DNA from: Chitinophaga rupis
GTDB taxonomy: Bacteria > Bacteroidota > Bacteroidia > Chitinophagales > Chitinophagaceae
Assembly (NCBI RefSeq): GCF_900109685.1
Contig: NZ_FOBB01000004.1
Location: 220,117-284,116 of the forward strand
Length of the DNA stretch: 64,000 nt
Reading direction: 5' to 3'
Shown: positions 24,593 through 34,067 of the stretch, in pieces
Layout: each line of letters starts with the position of its first letter
Numbering within the stretch: the stretch's first letter is position 1
Made by a program: the position numbers and the translations under genes
The notes under the pieces: model-generated
Seen by the model: the letters and a program-made list of their open reading frames with translations, nothing else
Told to the model about the DNA's origin: nothing
Databases searched by the model: none

Positions 24593-25360
24593 TCAGGCAT
24601 TCATCCATGCCTTAAAAGCGGGTACACGGGCTTTGCTGATGAGGATCTTTTCCGTGGCCTCCGGGATAGTTTTTACCAGCAGGCGGCCATTGAAAAAGAA
24701 GTCCACTTCCTGTATGGCTTTGCGCTGCACAATAAACTGACGGTTTGCGCGGAAGAAAATGTGCGGGTCCAGCTGCTGCTGCAGCTGCTCCAGGGTAAAG
24801 TCGATGGTGTATTGTTTATGGTCCAGGGTGCAGGCCTGCACTACTTCATTTGTGGTGTAGAACCAGGCTATGTGCGCGGCTTCCAGCGGCAGCATTTTTT
24901 CCCGGTAGTGTACTAAAAAGGATTGTTTGTATACCGGCTGCTCCTGCATACTTTTTAACAGCCGTACCATTTGCTCCTGCGCACCGGTATTCAAACCTTC
25001 GCCGGTAAGCTTGCGGTATTTTTGCAGGGCGCGGCTGATCTCCTCCATGTCATAGGGTTTCAGCACATAGTCAATACCATTGGACTTAAAGGCCTGCAAT
25101 GCATAATCATTATATGCGGTTACAAAGATCACGGGCTGCTCTACTTTCGTTTTCTCAAAGATCTCAAATGATAAACCGTCGGCCAGGCGTATGTCCATGA
25201 AGATGAGGTTACAGGCGTTGCTGTTTTGCTGCAGCCAGCTTACAGATGCCGCTACGCCGGGTAAAATGGCGGCTACGTTAATAGCGGGATCAATGTCCTG
25301 CAGCATGTGTTGCAGGTTACGCGCGGTAACGGGTTCGTCTTCGATGATAAGGATATTCAT
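24593..25360 (-). CDS. LytTR-family response regulator
   Basis: 255 residues. The receiver domain starts MNILIIEDEP, with the phosphoacceptor Asp56 in NLIFMDIRLADG, the conserved Thr in VIFVTAYNDYAL and Lys in YVLKPYDMEE. The C-terminal LytTR DNA-binding domain (from about 150) includes MLPLEAAHIAWFYTTNE and IFFRANRQFIVQ. It binds direct repeats in target promoters. It follows its sensor kinase by 7 nt, so the pair is one operon. Confidence 0.95.
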   Translation of the reverse strand: MNILIIEDEPVTARNLQHMLQDIDPAINVAAILPGVAASVSWLQQNSNACNLIFMDIRLADGLSFEIFEKTKVEQPVIFVTAYNDYALQAFKSNGIDYVLKPYDMEEISRALQKYRKLTGEGLNTGAQEQMVRLLKSMQEQPVYKQSFLVHYREKMLPLEAAHIAWFYTTNEVVQACTLDHKQYTIDFTLEQLQQQLDPHIFFRANRQFIVQRKAIQEVDFFFNGRLLVKTIPEATEKILISKARVPAFKAWMNA

Positions 25361-25367
25361 GGTGCTG

Positions 25368-26402
25368 TTAATTATTAGTAAGCGGCAGCTTCACCAGGAA
25401 ACTATCTGCCGTTCGTATAATACTGATCTCTTTTTTCAGCAGGATCTTAAACCGTTCATTCAGGTTGGCCAAACCCAGGCCGGTGCCTGATTGCGGGAAG
25501 TGTACCGGTTGCAGGTTATTCTTTACACACAGCTCATCCCCTTCCACATATACCTGTACCATTAAGGGCTGCGCAGCTATGGCGCGGTTATGTTTGGCTG
25601 CATTTTCTACAAGCAGCTGTAAAGATAAATGCGGCAGCTGCTGATGATGATATTGTGCCGGCACCTCTACCGTAATTACAATGCCTTCTTCAAAACGCAT
25701 TTTTAATAATTCGGTAAAAGAATGCAGGTGCTGCAGCTCATCTTTTAAAGGGATCAGCTGTTGCTGCTCCTGCAACAGGTTCCGGAAGGTACGCGACAGG
25801 TGCCCGATGAACTGCTGCGCCTTCACCGGGTTTTCCCTTACAATGCCGGAGAGTGTGCTGAGTGAATTAAAAAAGAAGTGCGGGTTCAGCTGCTGTTTCA
25901 TCAGCTCCAGCTCCGAACGTAAATAACGGCTTTTGATCTGCTCTGTTTCCAGCTCCTTGGCCTGTGCTTCGCGCAGCAGGTATATGATCCGGATCACCAG
26001 CATTTCCACTACCATACATAAGGCCAGCCGGGCCAGGTAAGTAGCCCGGAAAAACCGTACCGGCAAATGATTGGTGTCTACCGACAAGCGCCGTTGTACA
26101 CCTATGCCTATAATGCAGAAGATCATGAGCAGCAGAAAGTTCCAGAGGGGGTAAATGGCGTAGGTATTGGCCAGCTTATTTTTGCGCAGTTTGGGAAACC
26201 AGTGCAGGTTCAGCTCAAATATCAGCCAGCAGAAGAGGAAGGTCCAGGCAAACTGAAAAGTGAACTCCCAGGGGTTGAAGGTCGTGAATTGATTTATCCA
26301 GCTGTCATTGCGCACCTGCCAGATCTTGGGCAGGTTCACCAGTAAGGTCACCAGCAGGGTGCTATAGAACACAATCTTTTTTTCAACGGCCAGTTTCATC
26401 AT
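25368..26402 (-). CDS. LytS-type sensor histidine kinase
   Basis: 344 residues. Four N-terminal membrane helices (about 10-30, 45-65, 85-103, 120-142) make a small integral sensor without a periplasmic domain. A linker helix is followed by the His_kinase motif LNPHFFFNSLSTLSGI with His175, and a short ATPase domain with LQLLVENAAKHN (N box) and GTGLGLANLNERF (G box). Partner of the downstream LytTR regulator. The signal is unknown. Confidence 0.95.
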   Translation of the reverse strand: MMKLAVEKKIVFYSTLLVTLLVNLPKIWQVRNDSWINQFTTFNPWEFTFQFAWTFLFCWLIFELNLHWFPKLRKNKLANTYAIYPLWNFLLLMIFCIIGIGVQRRLSVDTNHLPVRFFRATYLARLALCMVVEMLVIRIIYLLREAQAKELETEQIKSRYLRSELELMKQQLNPHFFFNSLSTLSGIVRENPVKAQQFIGHLSRTFRNLLQEQQQLIPLKDELQHLHSFTELLKMRFEEGIVITVEVPAQYHHQQLPHLSLQLLVENAAKHNRAIAAQPLMVQVYVEGDELCVKNNLQPVHFPQSGTGLGLANLNERFKILLKKEISIIRTADSFLVKLPLTNN

Positions 26403-26495
26403 TCAAAAATGAGGAAAAACGGGGAGATTGTTGCTTGTTTGGGCGGTGAAGCGGCTTTTTGTGCGGGTGAAATGTGGTTCGCGGCGCTTTGCCGC

Positions 26496-26619
26496 CGTCC
26501 ATGGTCCATGGTCCACAGTCCATGGCCTGGTGCGAGGAGAATGTTACTGCGGGAAATGGCAGGAGCAGTAAGGACCTTCATTCACGGACGGTGGACCGTG
26601 GTCTGTGGTCCGTGGACTG
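26496..26619. repeat. GTCCATG heptad element, inverted arms (copy 3)
   Basis: Left arm GTCCATG, GTCCATG, GTCCACA, GTCCATG from 26496; right arm 26588-26619 reads GGACGGTGGACCGTGGTCTG and on. The interior GTGCGAGGAGAATGTTACTG matches copy 1 at 18 of 20 positions. It lies between the secDF terminator and the sensor kinase gene. Confidence 0.8.
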
Positions 26620-26651
26620 CAAAAGAAAAGGTCCGGTACTAGCCCGGACCT
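26620..26651 (-). terminator. secDF terminator
   Basis: AGGTCCGG (26629-26636) pairs with CCGGACCT (26644-26651) around a 7 nt loop. On the minus strand TTTTCTTTTG follows the stem. It is 27 nt after the secDF stop. Confidence 0.8.
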
Positions 26652-26678
26652 CTTGTATCAAACATTCAAGCTGAATTC

Positions 26679-29600
26679 TTATTTCTTTACTTCTGCAGGT
26701 GCAGCTACTTTTTTGTTGGTAGTGGGTACTACATCGCTTTCATTTGCCAGCTCGTTCTTACGGTCAAAATCAACCAGTACGGGAGCAGCTACAAAGATAG
26801 AGGAGTAAGTACCGGTGATCACACCGATCAGCATAGCAAAGGCAAAACCGCGGGTTACTTCACCACCAAAGATAAACAGGATCAGGATGGTGAGGAACAC
26901 CGTGAGGGAGGTCATTACCGTACGGCTCAATGTATCATTGATAGCGCGGTTAATGATGGTATTGCGGTCGCCGCCTTTCTTTTCACGGAAGTACTCACGG
27001 ATACGGTCAAATACGATCACCGTATCGTTCATGGAGAAGCCGATCACCGTTAGGATAGCTGCAATAAAGTGCTGGTCTATTTCCAGGGTGAAGGGTACAA
27101 TATCTTTACAGAAAGAGAATACTGCTAATGTTACCAATACGTCGTGCAGCAGGGAGAAGATAGTACCGATAGAATACTGCCATTTGCTAAAACGCAGCAG
27201 TATATACAGGAATATCACTACCAGTGACAATACCGTGGCCTTGACAGCGCCGGCACGCAGATCGTCCGAAATGGTGGGCGATACGGTTTGTGAACCTACG
27301 ATATAACGGTTAGAGGTAAACGCTTCATAGCTAACACCGGCATCGTAGTATTTCTTCAGGCCCTGGTACAGCTTCTGAGTTACTTCCTTATCTACCGCTA
27401 AGCCTTGTTCTTCTATTTTATAGGAAGTAGTGATGTTTAGCTGGTTATTGCTGCCGCCTATGGTTTTCACGTAAGGTTCTGCACCAAATACTCCCTTCAG
27501 ATCGCTGCGTATATCATTTTCATTCACCGCCTTATCAAAACGTACGGTAAAGCTACGGCCACCTTCAAAATCAATGCCCTTGTCAAAACCATGGAAGAAG
27601 GATGCAACGCCCATCACCATTACAACCGCAGAGATGATGTATGCATACTTTCTTTTTCCTACAAAGTCAAAGCTGGCATGCTTGAAGATCTTACGGGAAA
27701 CCGGTGTAAAGTATTCAAAGTGTCTTTTCTTGTTAGTCCACCAGTCGGTTACGATACGTGATACCAGGATACCGCAGAACAGGGACAATAACAGACCAAT
27801 GATCTGTGTAGTGGCAAAACCCAGTACCGGGCCTAAACCAAAGTAGAACAGGATAACAGCTGTAAGCAAAGAGGTGATGTGACCATCCAGCACCGGCGCA
27901 TAAGAACGTTTATAGCCGTCCTCGATGGCCTGCTGGTAGGTTTTACCACGGCTTAGCTCATCCTTTATCCTTTCAAAGATAATTACGTTCGTATCCACAG
28001 CCATACCAATGGTAAGTACCAGACCGGCAATACCAGGCATAGTGAGCGTAGCGCCCAGGGAAGCCAGGATACCTACGGTGAACAGCAGGTTCAGGATCAG
28101 GGCTATGTTAGCTACCCAGCCACCGGTGTTGTAATACACCAGCATGAGGGTGAATATAATTATAAAGGAGATGATGAAAGATTTTGCACCTGCTGCAATG
28201 GATTCTGCACCCAGGGTAGGCCCAACCACCACTTCAGATACGATCTGCGCGGGAGCCGGCATTTTACCTGATTTCAGGATGTTGGCCATATCCTTTGCTT
28301 CTTCTACGGTAAAGCTACCGGTAATGGATGAACGGCCACCGGCAATCTCACCCAGGATAGAAGGAGCGGAATATACAATACCATCCAGTACAATGGCTAC
28401 ATAATTAAAGGTAGAGCGGTCGTCCGGGTTGGTAGGGGCCAGCTGGCCGGTCAGTTTTTTCCAGTCGCGGGCGCCGGTGTTGTCCATGGTCATGCTGATC
28501 TCAGGACTGCCGTTCTGGTCAAAGTCCTGGCGTGCATCTACTACCCTTTCACCACTTACCGGGGGCGCAGGGTTAGCAGGGTTCACTTTCAGCGCATATA
28601 CTTCCATAGCGCCATTGCGGTCTGCTTTATTTTCCTGTCCGTATACAAATACCAGGTCTTTGGGAACCAGGCTCTTTACAGCGGGCATTTGCAGGTAACG
28701 GCGGAAGGTAGCGGTATCTTTAGGCAGGATCATACCTACTATGGGACCGGGTACGATCTGTCCGTCCTGGGAAATATAAGGACGCATTACAGAGAACAGC
28801 GGGTTTGTTTTAGCAAAATCGCGTTCCAGCTGCGCCTGGGTCTGGGCAGAATCGGCTTTTTTACCTTTACCTTTACCGCTGCTGTCTTTAGCCAGGTAGC
28901 TATCCAGGCTGGCGGTTTTGGTGGTATCATCTTTACCGGCTGCAGCGCCTTTTACGGTATCGCTGGATGCCAGTAAGGCAGAATCATTTTTAGCGGCAGT
29001 GGTATCAGCGGCGCTCTTACCACCCAGGGCGGCTTTCAGCGCATCGTTAACCGGCTGCAGCACACCTACTACAAATTCCTGGTTGTTCTTGTAAGTTTCG
29101 CGGAATTCCAGGTTGGCGCTGGCCTGTAAGTATCTTCTTACACGGTCAGGGTTGTCAACCCCAGCCAGTTCCACGGAGATAATGCCTTTATTTTCATCCA
29201 GGCTGATGTTAGGCTGTGCTACCCCGAATTTATCGATACGTTTTTGCAGTACCAGGTAAGTATTCTTGATAGCAGCATTGGCCTCGCGACGGATCACGTT
29301 CAGCACCTGCTGGTTGGTAGAGTTGAAAGTAAGATCTTTTTCGTAGGCATTGGCGAAGATACTGGCCAGGCGTCCGCTGGGCTGTACTTCTTCATATGCA
29401 GTACCGAAGAGGGATACGAAATCAGACTGGCTGGCTTTTTTGCGCTGACGGGCTAACTCCAGGGCTTTATTAAAAGCGGGATCTTTGGATTGGCCGCTCA
29501 GGGAACGGATCACATCTTCCACACTTACATCCAGCACCACGTTCATACCGCCCTGCAGGTCAAGACCCAGGTTCAGCTCTCTTTCTTTTGCTTTGGTATA

Positions 29601-29888
29601 GGTTACATACCACGGAAAACCTACGATCTGCTTGTTGCTCACGCTGTCCAGGATTTCCTGTCTGCGGAGTTTAACCAGGTCGTTCAGGCTATCCTGGTAA
29701 AAAGCCTGTTGCTCTTTGCTACCCGGATATTTCTGTTCAGGTGTAGGATACAGCTTGGTCACATCGTTCTTGGCCTGCGTTACTACTTTCTTTTCGTAGT
29801 TACGCACCAGGAACGTAAAGGACAATTGGTACAGCGATATAAGGATCAGCGCCGCCGCAAAAATTCTAACCAGTCCCTTTAGTTGCAT
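26679..29888 (-). CDS. secDF: Fused protein translocase subunit SecDF
   Basis: 1069 residues: SecD and SecF in one chain, as usual in Bacteroidota. After an N-terminal helix, the P1 domain contains REYNLGLDLQGG-type KERELNLGLDLQGGMNVVL, then a long Ser/Ala/Asp/Lys linker (about 300-350). The SecD membrane domain includes TIGMAVDTNVIIFERIKDEL. The SecF half begins GFDKGIDFEGGRSFTVRF and includes TVIGFSMNDTVIVFDRIREYF. Both motifs carry the Asp and Arg of the proton path. It pulls translocated proteins from the Sec channel using proton force and works with YajC (16.9 kb). Confidence 0.97.
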   Translation of the reverse strand: MQLKGLVRIFAAALILISLYQLSFTFLVRNYEKKVVTQAKNDVTKLYPTPEQKYPGSKEQQAFYQDSLNDLVKLRRQEILDSVSNKQIVGFPWYVTYTKAKERELNLGLDLQGGMNVVLDVSVEDVIRSLSGQSKDPAFNKALELARQRKKASQSDFVSLFGTAYEEVQPSGRLASIFANAYEKDLTFNSTNQQVLNVIRREANAAIKNTYLVLQKRIDKFGVAQPNISLDENKGIISVELAGVDNPDRVRRYLQASANLEFRETYKNNQEFVVGVLQPVNDALKAALGGKSAADTTAAKNDSALLASSDTVKGAAAGKDDTTKTASLDSYLAKDSSGKGKGKKADSAQTQAQLERDFAKTNPLFSVMRPYISQDGQIVPGPIVGMILPKDTATFRRYLQMPAVKSLVPKDLVFVYGQENKADRNGAMEVYALKVNPANPAPPVSGERVVDARQDFDQNGSPEISMTMDNTGARDWKKLTGQLAPTNPDDRSTFNYVAIVLDGIVYSAPSILGEIAGGRSSITGSFTVEEAKDMANILKSGKMPAPAQIVSEVVVGPTLGAESIAAGAKSFIISFIIIFTLMLVYYNTGGWVANIALILNLLFTVGILASLGATLTMPGIAGLVLTIGMAVDTNVIIFERIKDELSRGKTYQQAIEDGYKRSYAPVLDGHITSLLTAVILFYFGLGPVLGFATTQIIGLLLSLFCGILVSRIVTDWWTNKKRHFEYFTPVSRKIFKHASFDFVGKRKYAYIISAVVMVMGVASFFHGFDKGIDFEGGRSFTVRFDKAVNENDIRSDLKGVFGAEPYVKTIGGSNNQLNITTSYKIEEQGLAVDKEVTQKLYQGLKKYYDAGVSYEAFTSNRYIVGSQTVSPTISDDLRAGAVKATVLSLVVIFLYILLRFSKWQYSIGTIFSLLHDVLVTLAVFSFCKDIVPFTLEIDQHFIAAILTVIGFSMNDTVIVFDRIREYFREKKGGDRNTIINRAINDTLSRTVMTSLTVFLTILILFIFGGEVTRGFAFAMLIGVITGTYSSIFVAAPVLVDFDRKNELANESDVVPTTNKKVAAPAEVKK

Positions 29889-29923
29889 ATTCTTTCGGGT
29901 TTATAAATTTTTTTTAAGAGTTG

Positions 29924-29931
29924 CAAAGATA
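29924..29931 (-). promoter_or_regulatory. -7 box of the secDF promoter
   Basis: The minus strand reads TATCTTTG, a perfect TAnnTTTG, giving a leader of about 28 nt. Only a weak -33 candidate (CTTT or TTTA, 18-19 bp upstream) is present. Confidence 0.5.
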
Positions 29932-30009
29932 GAATTTAAATTGATATATTAAAGTCATGTCCAGCATGGGCCTTTCGTGCTATTTTTTGTAGATCCAATC
30001 TGTTGAGCT

Positions 30010-31260
30010 ATGCGTTGTTTCTGTATCCTTTTAATGATTCTGGCTGCCTGCAACACTGACAAATATATGCAAACCCGCCATTATCCTGCAACAGATAATT
30101 TTTTAGATACCCTTTTACAGGCCAATGCGCAGCGGCTGGGACCGGTATTTGCGTACCCCGACAGCTTTCAGCTGCAGATCATTTACACCCGAATAGACCG
30201 GGATGCACATAACCGCCCCCATTTCCGGGACTATTACTACCATGTTGATACCAGCCGGTATTTTTACCCTGCTTCTACCGTAAAGCTGCCCGGGGCAGCG
30301 CTGGCCCTGGAAAAGCTGAACGACTTGCATATTCCCGGCCTGGACCGCAACACACCTATGTATATAGACAGCCTGCCCGGCGTAAGTACGGCGGTGTATG
30401 AGGACCCTACTTCCGCCAACGGCCAGGCCAGCATTGCCCATTACATTAAAAAGATATTCCTGGTAAGTGATAATGACGCCTTTAACCGCCTGTATGAGTT
30501 TGTGGGTATGGAGACCATGAATGAGCGCCTGTGGCAGATGGGGTACACGCATGCGCAGCTGCGTACCCGCACAGGTGTGGGTTTTCTGCCACCCGATAGT
30601 AACCGGCATACCAATGCCATGTATTTTATACACGAGGGGCAGGAAGTGTACCGGCAGCCGGACCAGTACAGCCAGCTGGCCTTTAGCCCCCGGCATGACA
30701 GTGCGGGCAGGGCATTTTATGACCGTAATAAAGTGCTGGTACCCCGGCCCATGAACTTTTCCAAAAGGAACCGCCTTTCCCTGCCGGATGTACATATGAT
30801 CCTGAGGAGCTTAATTTTTCCGGAATCTGTAACAAAAAGCCGCCGTTTCCGTTTAACGGAAGATGATTACCGGTTTTTGTACCGCTGCATGTCGCAGTAC
30901 CCAACGGAAACAGCCTACCCGGCTTATGATTCCACGGAGTTTTACCCGGCCAAAGTAAAGTTCCTGTTGTATGGCGGCGACCGGCGGCTGCAAATACCAC
31001 CCTACATCCGTATATTCAACAAGCCAGGATGGGCTTATGGATATTTAACAGATGTGGCCTATATTGCGGACTTTTCCCACCAGGTGGAATTTATGGTGGC
31101 AGCCACGGTATATGTAAATAAAGACGGCATCATTGGCAGCAACTATCAGTTTAACAAAACAGGAAAACCATTTATGGAGGCTTTAGGCCAGGTACTTTAT
31201 CAGCATGAACTACAACGGAAAAGAAAATACCTGCCGGATCTTTCGCGTTATAAATATTAA
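30010..31260 (+). CDS. Class A beta-lactamase-like serine hydrolase, lipoprotein
   Basis: 416 residues. The lipoprotein signal ends LMILAAC at residue 14. The penicillin-recognition fold is marked by SxxK at S89-T-V-K92 (YPASTVKLPGAALAL) and the SDN motif at 153-155 (FLVSDNDAFNRLYEF). These fit class A beta-lactamases and the related beta-lactamase2 hydrolases. No clear KTG or class A Glu166 omega-loop motif is obvious to me, so it may process peptidoglycan or other esters instead of antibiotics. It is longer than a typical 290-residue class A enzyme. Divergent from secDF. Confidence 0.85.
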   Translation: MRCFCILLMILAACNTDKYMQTRHYPATDNFLDTLLQANAQRLGPVFAYPDSFQLQIIYTRIDRDAHNRPHFRDYYYHVDTSRYFYPASTVKLPGAALALEKLNDLHIPGLDRNTPMYIDSLPGVSTAVYEDPTSANGQASIAHYIKKIFLVSDNDAFNRLYEFVGMETMNERLWQMGYTHAQLRTRTGVGFLPPDSNRHTNAMYFIHEGQEVYRQPDQYSQLAFSPRHDSAGRAFYDRNKVLVPRPMNFSKRNRLSLPDVHMILRSLIFPESVTKSRRFRLTEDDYRFLYRCMSQYPTETAYPAYDSTEFYPAKVKFLLYGGDRRLQIPPYIRIFNKPGWAYGYLTDVAYIADFSHQVEFMVAATVYVNKDGIIGSNYQFNKTGKPFMEALGQVLYQHELQRKRKYLPDLSRYKY

Positions 31261-31317
31261 GACTATCAACTATTATAAACTGCTAACACTTAAAAATCAA
31301 TAAAAACAATCAGTGTG

Positions 31318-32031
31318 ATGAGGACTAAAAAGTATCGTTTATGGGCAATAGCCGCCCTCGTTGTGACCGTAACCGGATTTACCGCCTGTTTAAAATCAGA
31401 CCCTGTGCAGCCGCAACGGCCGCAAGCCTACTTCTGGTTCATTGGCGCTTACAGCACCAGCTTAACCCTGGATGTATTTGACAATGGCACTAAGCTGAAT
31501 TCAACAGCGCTGGCTTTTGATTTTGTTGCACCTTACAGTGCAGTGGGAGGCCCGCACGTATTTACTTTCAAGAAAAGTGGCGTGGATAGTATCATAAAAG
31601 AAAATACAAACCTGTATGATTCCCTGCAAAGCTATACCCTGCTGCTGCATGGAGATGCTACTACCGGCGCGTCACTGACTGCAGTGCATGATGATTACTC
31701 TGCCACCAGCACCTCTAAAGTGAATTACCGTTTTTATAACCTGAGCCCCAGCATAGGCCCCGTAGACCTGTTCATTAACGACACTAAGCTGACCAGCAAT
31801 GTGAACTACGCAGGCCAGGGCGGTTTTTACAGTGCCTTTACCACTACAGATGCTACCGGCAGCGGTAACGTATCTATTAAAATAAAAGCACCCGGTAAAG
31901 ATTCTGTAATTGCACAGAAAGATAACGTACCCCTGAGCGTAGGTTACCCTTACACTATTTACCTGAAGGGCGAAAAAAATGCGCCTACCGATGCACGCAA
32001 GCTGAGCGTAGGTATCATACAGCATAGCTAA
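31318..32031 (+). CDS. DUF4397 domain lipoprotein
   Basis: 237 residues with a lipoprotein signal ending GFTAC. The mature protein looks like tandem immunoglobulin-like DUF4397 units: VNYRFYNLSPSIGPVDLFIN, VPLSVGYPYTIYLKGE. The role is unknown; a surface or periplasmic adhesion or scaffold role is usual speculation for these proteins. ATG 31318 is preferred to the GTG one codon earlier. It follows the serine hydrolase by 57 nt and is closed by its own terminator. Confidence 0.8.
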   Translation: MRTKKYRLWAIAALVVTVTGFTACLKSDPVQPQRPQAYFWFIGAYSTSLTLDVFDNGTKLNSTALAFDFVAPYSAVGGPHVFTFKKSGVDSIIKENTNLYDSLQSYTLLLHGDATTGASLTAVHDDYSATSTSKVNYRFYNLSPSIGPVDLFINDTKLTSNVNYAGQGGFYSAFTTTDATGSGNVSIKIKAPGKDSVIAQKDNVPLSVGYPYTIYLKGEKNAPTDARKLSVGIIQHS

Positions 32032-32074
32032 TGCAGCATTGCAACCAGTATAGACAAATTTAATTGATGGCAAT

Positions 32075-32106
32075 AATGGGCTGAACAAATGTTCGGCCCA
32101 TTTTCA
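32075..32106 (+). terminator. Terminator after the DUF4397 gene
   Basis: AATGGGCTGAAC (32075-32086) pairs with GTTCGGCCCATT (32091-32102), one T-G pair and a 4 nt loop, followed by TTCATTTATG. Confidence 0.8.
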
Positions 32107-32124
32107 TTTATGCCATCTACTAAT

Positions 32125-32158
32125 ATTGTGCTGCTTTCACTTTTTTGCTGTAGGTTTG
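32125..32158 (+). promoter_or_regulatory. Promoter of the aspartate aminotransferase gene
   Basis: Perfect -7 TAGGTTTG at 32151-32158, with ATTG at 32125-32128 as a somewhat distant -33 (22 bp spacer). Leader about 18 nt. Confidence 0.55.
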
Positions 32159-32183
32159 CCGGGGTCAATCTATCATTTATTCT

Positions 32184-33377
32184 ATGACACAACTCGCAGA
32201 AAGATTATCCCGGATATCCGAGCCTGAGACCATTAAGATGGCCAAATTGAGCCGTGAGCTTAAAGCACAGGGTATAGACATTGTAGACCTGAGCATAGGC
32301 GAGCCGGATTTTGAAACGCCTGTACATATCAGGGATGCAGCCAAAAAGGCTATTGACGAAGGTTTTACCCACTACACACCGGTAGCCGGTTATGCGGATC
32401 TGCGCCAGGCTGTGGCACACAAATTAAAAAGGGATAACGGGCTTGAATATACGCCGGAGCAGATCGTGGTATCTACCGGCGCTAAACAAAGTATTGCCAA
32501 TGCAGTACTGAGTATTGTAAACCCGGGCGACGAAGTGATCATTCCCACCCCTTACTGGGTTACCTATTCAGAACTGGTAAAGCTTTGCCAGGGCGTAGTA
32601 AAATTTGTGCCCTGCAGCATTGAGAATAAATATAAGATCACGCCGGAGCAGCTGGAAGCCGCTATAACGCCTGCCACCAGGCTGTTTATGTTCTCCAGCC
32701 CCTGCAACCCAACCGGAGCGGTGTATTCCAAAGCAGAGCTGGCGGCCCTGGCCGAAGTATTTGCCCGGCACCCGGAGGTGTTCATTATTGCCGATGAGAT
32801 CTATGAATACATTAACTATGTAGGCAAACATGAAAGCATAGCGCAGTTCGGCGACCTGAAGGACCGCACCATTATCATTAATGGTTTAAGCAAAGGTTTT
32901 GCCATGACGGGCTGGCGCCTGGGTTACCTGGCCGCACCTCCTGCTATAGCCAAGGCTGCGGATAAGATCCAAAGCCAGTTCACCTCTGCTACCTGCTCTA
33001 TTACCCAGCGGGCAGCCATTACCGCCCTTACCGGCGAGCTAACATCTGCCATGGCCATGGTAGCAAAGTTTAAGGAAAGGCGCGCATTCATTTACAAAGC
33101 ACTGTCTGATATTCCCGGCCTGAAAGTGATTGAACCGGAAGGCGCTTTTTATATGTTCCCGGATGTGACCGCCTTTTTTGGCACTTCTTACGACGGAACT
33201 ACCGTGAAGAATGCGGATGACCTCTGCATGTACCTCCTGCATAAATTCCATATTTCTGTAGTAACCGGCGCTGCCTTTCAGCAGCCGGGCTGTATCCGTA
33301 TCTCCTATGCCAACAGCATGGAAAAGCTGGCAGAAGGGGTGAAAAGGATGGCTGAAGGATTGGGAAAATTGAAGTAA
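32184..33377 (+). CDS. aspC: Pyridoxal-phosphate aspartate aminotransferase (class I)
   Basis: 397 residues. Transfers the amino group of aspartate to 2-oxoglutarate, cytoplasmic. Landmarks of the subgroup I-gamma enzymes: DLSIGEPDFETP, STGAKQSIANAV, NPCNPTG-type SSPCNPTGAVYS, the ADEIYEYI Asp that pairs with the cofactor nitrogen, and the PLP lysine K237 in NGLSKGFAMTGWRLGYL. The C-terminal IRISYANSMEKL contains the carboxylate-binding Arg. It stands alone with its own promoter. Other substrates in this aminotransferase subgroup cannot be excluded. Confidence 0.92.
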   Translation: MTQLAERLSRISEPETIKMAKLSRELKAQGIDIVDLSIGEPDFETPVHIRDAAKKAIDEGFTHYTPVAGYADLRQAVAHKLKRDNGLEYTPEQIVVSTGAKQSIANAVLSIVNPGDEVIIPTPYWVTYSELVKLCQGVVKFVPCSIENKYKITPEQLEAAITPATRLFMFSSPCNPTGAVYSKAELAALAEVFARHPEVFIIADEIYEYINYVGKHESIAQFGDLKDRTIIINGLSKGFAMTGWRLGYLAAPPAIAKAADKIQSQFTSATCSITQRAAITALTGELTSAMAMVAKFKERRAFIYKALSDIPGLKVIEPEGAFYMFPDVTAFFGTSYDGTTVKNADDLCMYLLHKFHISVVTGAAFQQPGCIRISYANSMEKLAEGVKRMAEGLGKLK

Positions 33378-33382
33378 TGGGG

Positions 33383-33492
33383 AATGTGCAGATCTGCAAA
33401 GGTGCAGATGGATTGATGATTTGGTGGGATTGAATGCTGTATCATTTGAGCTATTTCATTGCAGACCTGCATATTTGCACATTTGCAAATTA
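33383..33492. repeat. ATGTGCAG octamer-word element, inverted arms
   Basis: Left arm 33383-33410 has ATGTGCAGATCTGCAAAGG and GTGCAGATGG; right arm 33459-33492 has TTGCAGACCTGCATATTTGC and ACATTTGCAAATT. The right arm contains the TTTG that acts as -33 for the next gene. Confidence 0.7.
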
Positions 33493-33506
33493 ATTATATA
33501 TATTTG
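33474..33506 (+). promoter_or_regulatory. Promoter of the 33.5 kb membrane protein gene
   Basis: Perfect -33 TTTG (33474-33477) inside the repeat arm, 21 bp spacer, and perfect -7 TATATTTG (33499-33506). It predicts a leader of about 14 nt to ATG 33528, confirming that start against a TTG at 33459 inside the repeat. Confidence 0.7.
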
Positions 33507-33527
33507 CGTGAAAATTATTGCTGCTAC

Positions 33528-34049
33528 ATGCCTTCTACTCAAACGTTGCTATATATTGTAATTACCATTGGCGCTATTGCGCTGATCTATATGACCATCA
33601 AAGACCTGATCAAACCTAAGAAGGATGAACCGGCTGCGGCCCCTAACCCGGGCGCCAGCGCTGCCGTACTGCCTTTACAGTTACAGGCCTATGAGCGCCT
33701 GGTATTGCTGGTAGAGCGTATTAACCCGCAAAGCCTCATCAGCCGCCTGTATATGCAGGAAATGACGGTGGTAGATATGCAGATAGCACTGATACAAACT
33801 ATTAAAGCTGAATTTGATCATAACATTTCCCAGCAGATCTATGTATCGCCCGCTGCCTGGGAAACCGTGAAAACATTGAAAGAGCAAACCATTACGCTCA
33901 TTAACCAGATCTCGGCCCAGTTACCGGCCGATGCGCCGGCCAAAGAGCTGAACCGCCCTATACTGGAAGCTTTCCTGCAGGCCGGAGAGTCGCCTTCAGA
34001 GCTGGCCAGCCAGATATTGAACGGAGAGGCGAAGAAGATCATGAGATGA
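33528..34049 (+). CDS. Conserved membrane-anchored protein of unknown function
   Basis: 173 residues. A single N-terminal membrane helix (TLLYIVITIGAIALIYMTI) is followed by a Pro/Ala linker and a helical cytoplasmic or periplasmic domain with ERLVLLVERINPQSLISRL and AEFDHNISQQIYVSPAAWE motifs. I have seen this pattern in Bacteroidota proteins without assigned function. The Asn-Pro-x-Ser-Leu core and HNxSQQxY segment look conserved. It is convergent with the M23 peptidase gene, with 18 nt between stops. Confidence 0.8.
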   Translation: MPSTQTLLYIVITIGAIALIYMTIKDLIKPKKDEPAAAPNPGASAAVLPLQLQAYERLVLLVERINPQSLISRLYMQEMTVVDMQIALIQTIKAEFDHNISQQIYVSPAAWETVKTLKEQTITLINQISAQLPADAPAKELNRPILEAFLQAGESPSELASQILNGEAKKIMR

Positions 34050-34067
34050 TCTTCTGATTACGAATTA

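Noticed and set aside
33459..33527. TTG-initiated extension of the 33.5 kb membrane protein
   Set aside because: The added residues are repeat-encoded, and a perfect promoter places transcription start after that TTG.
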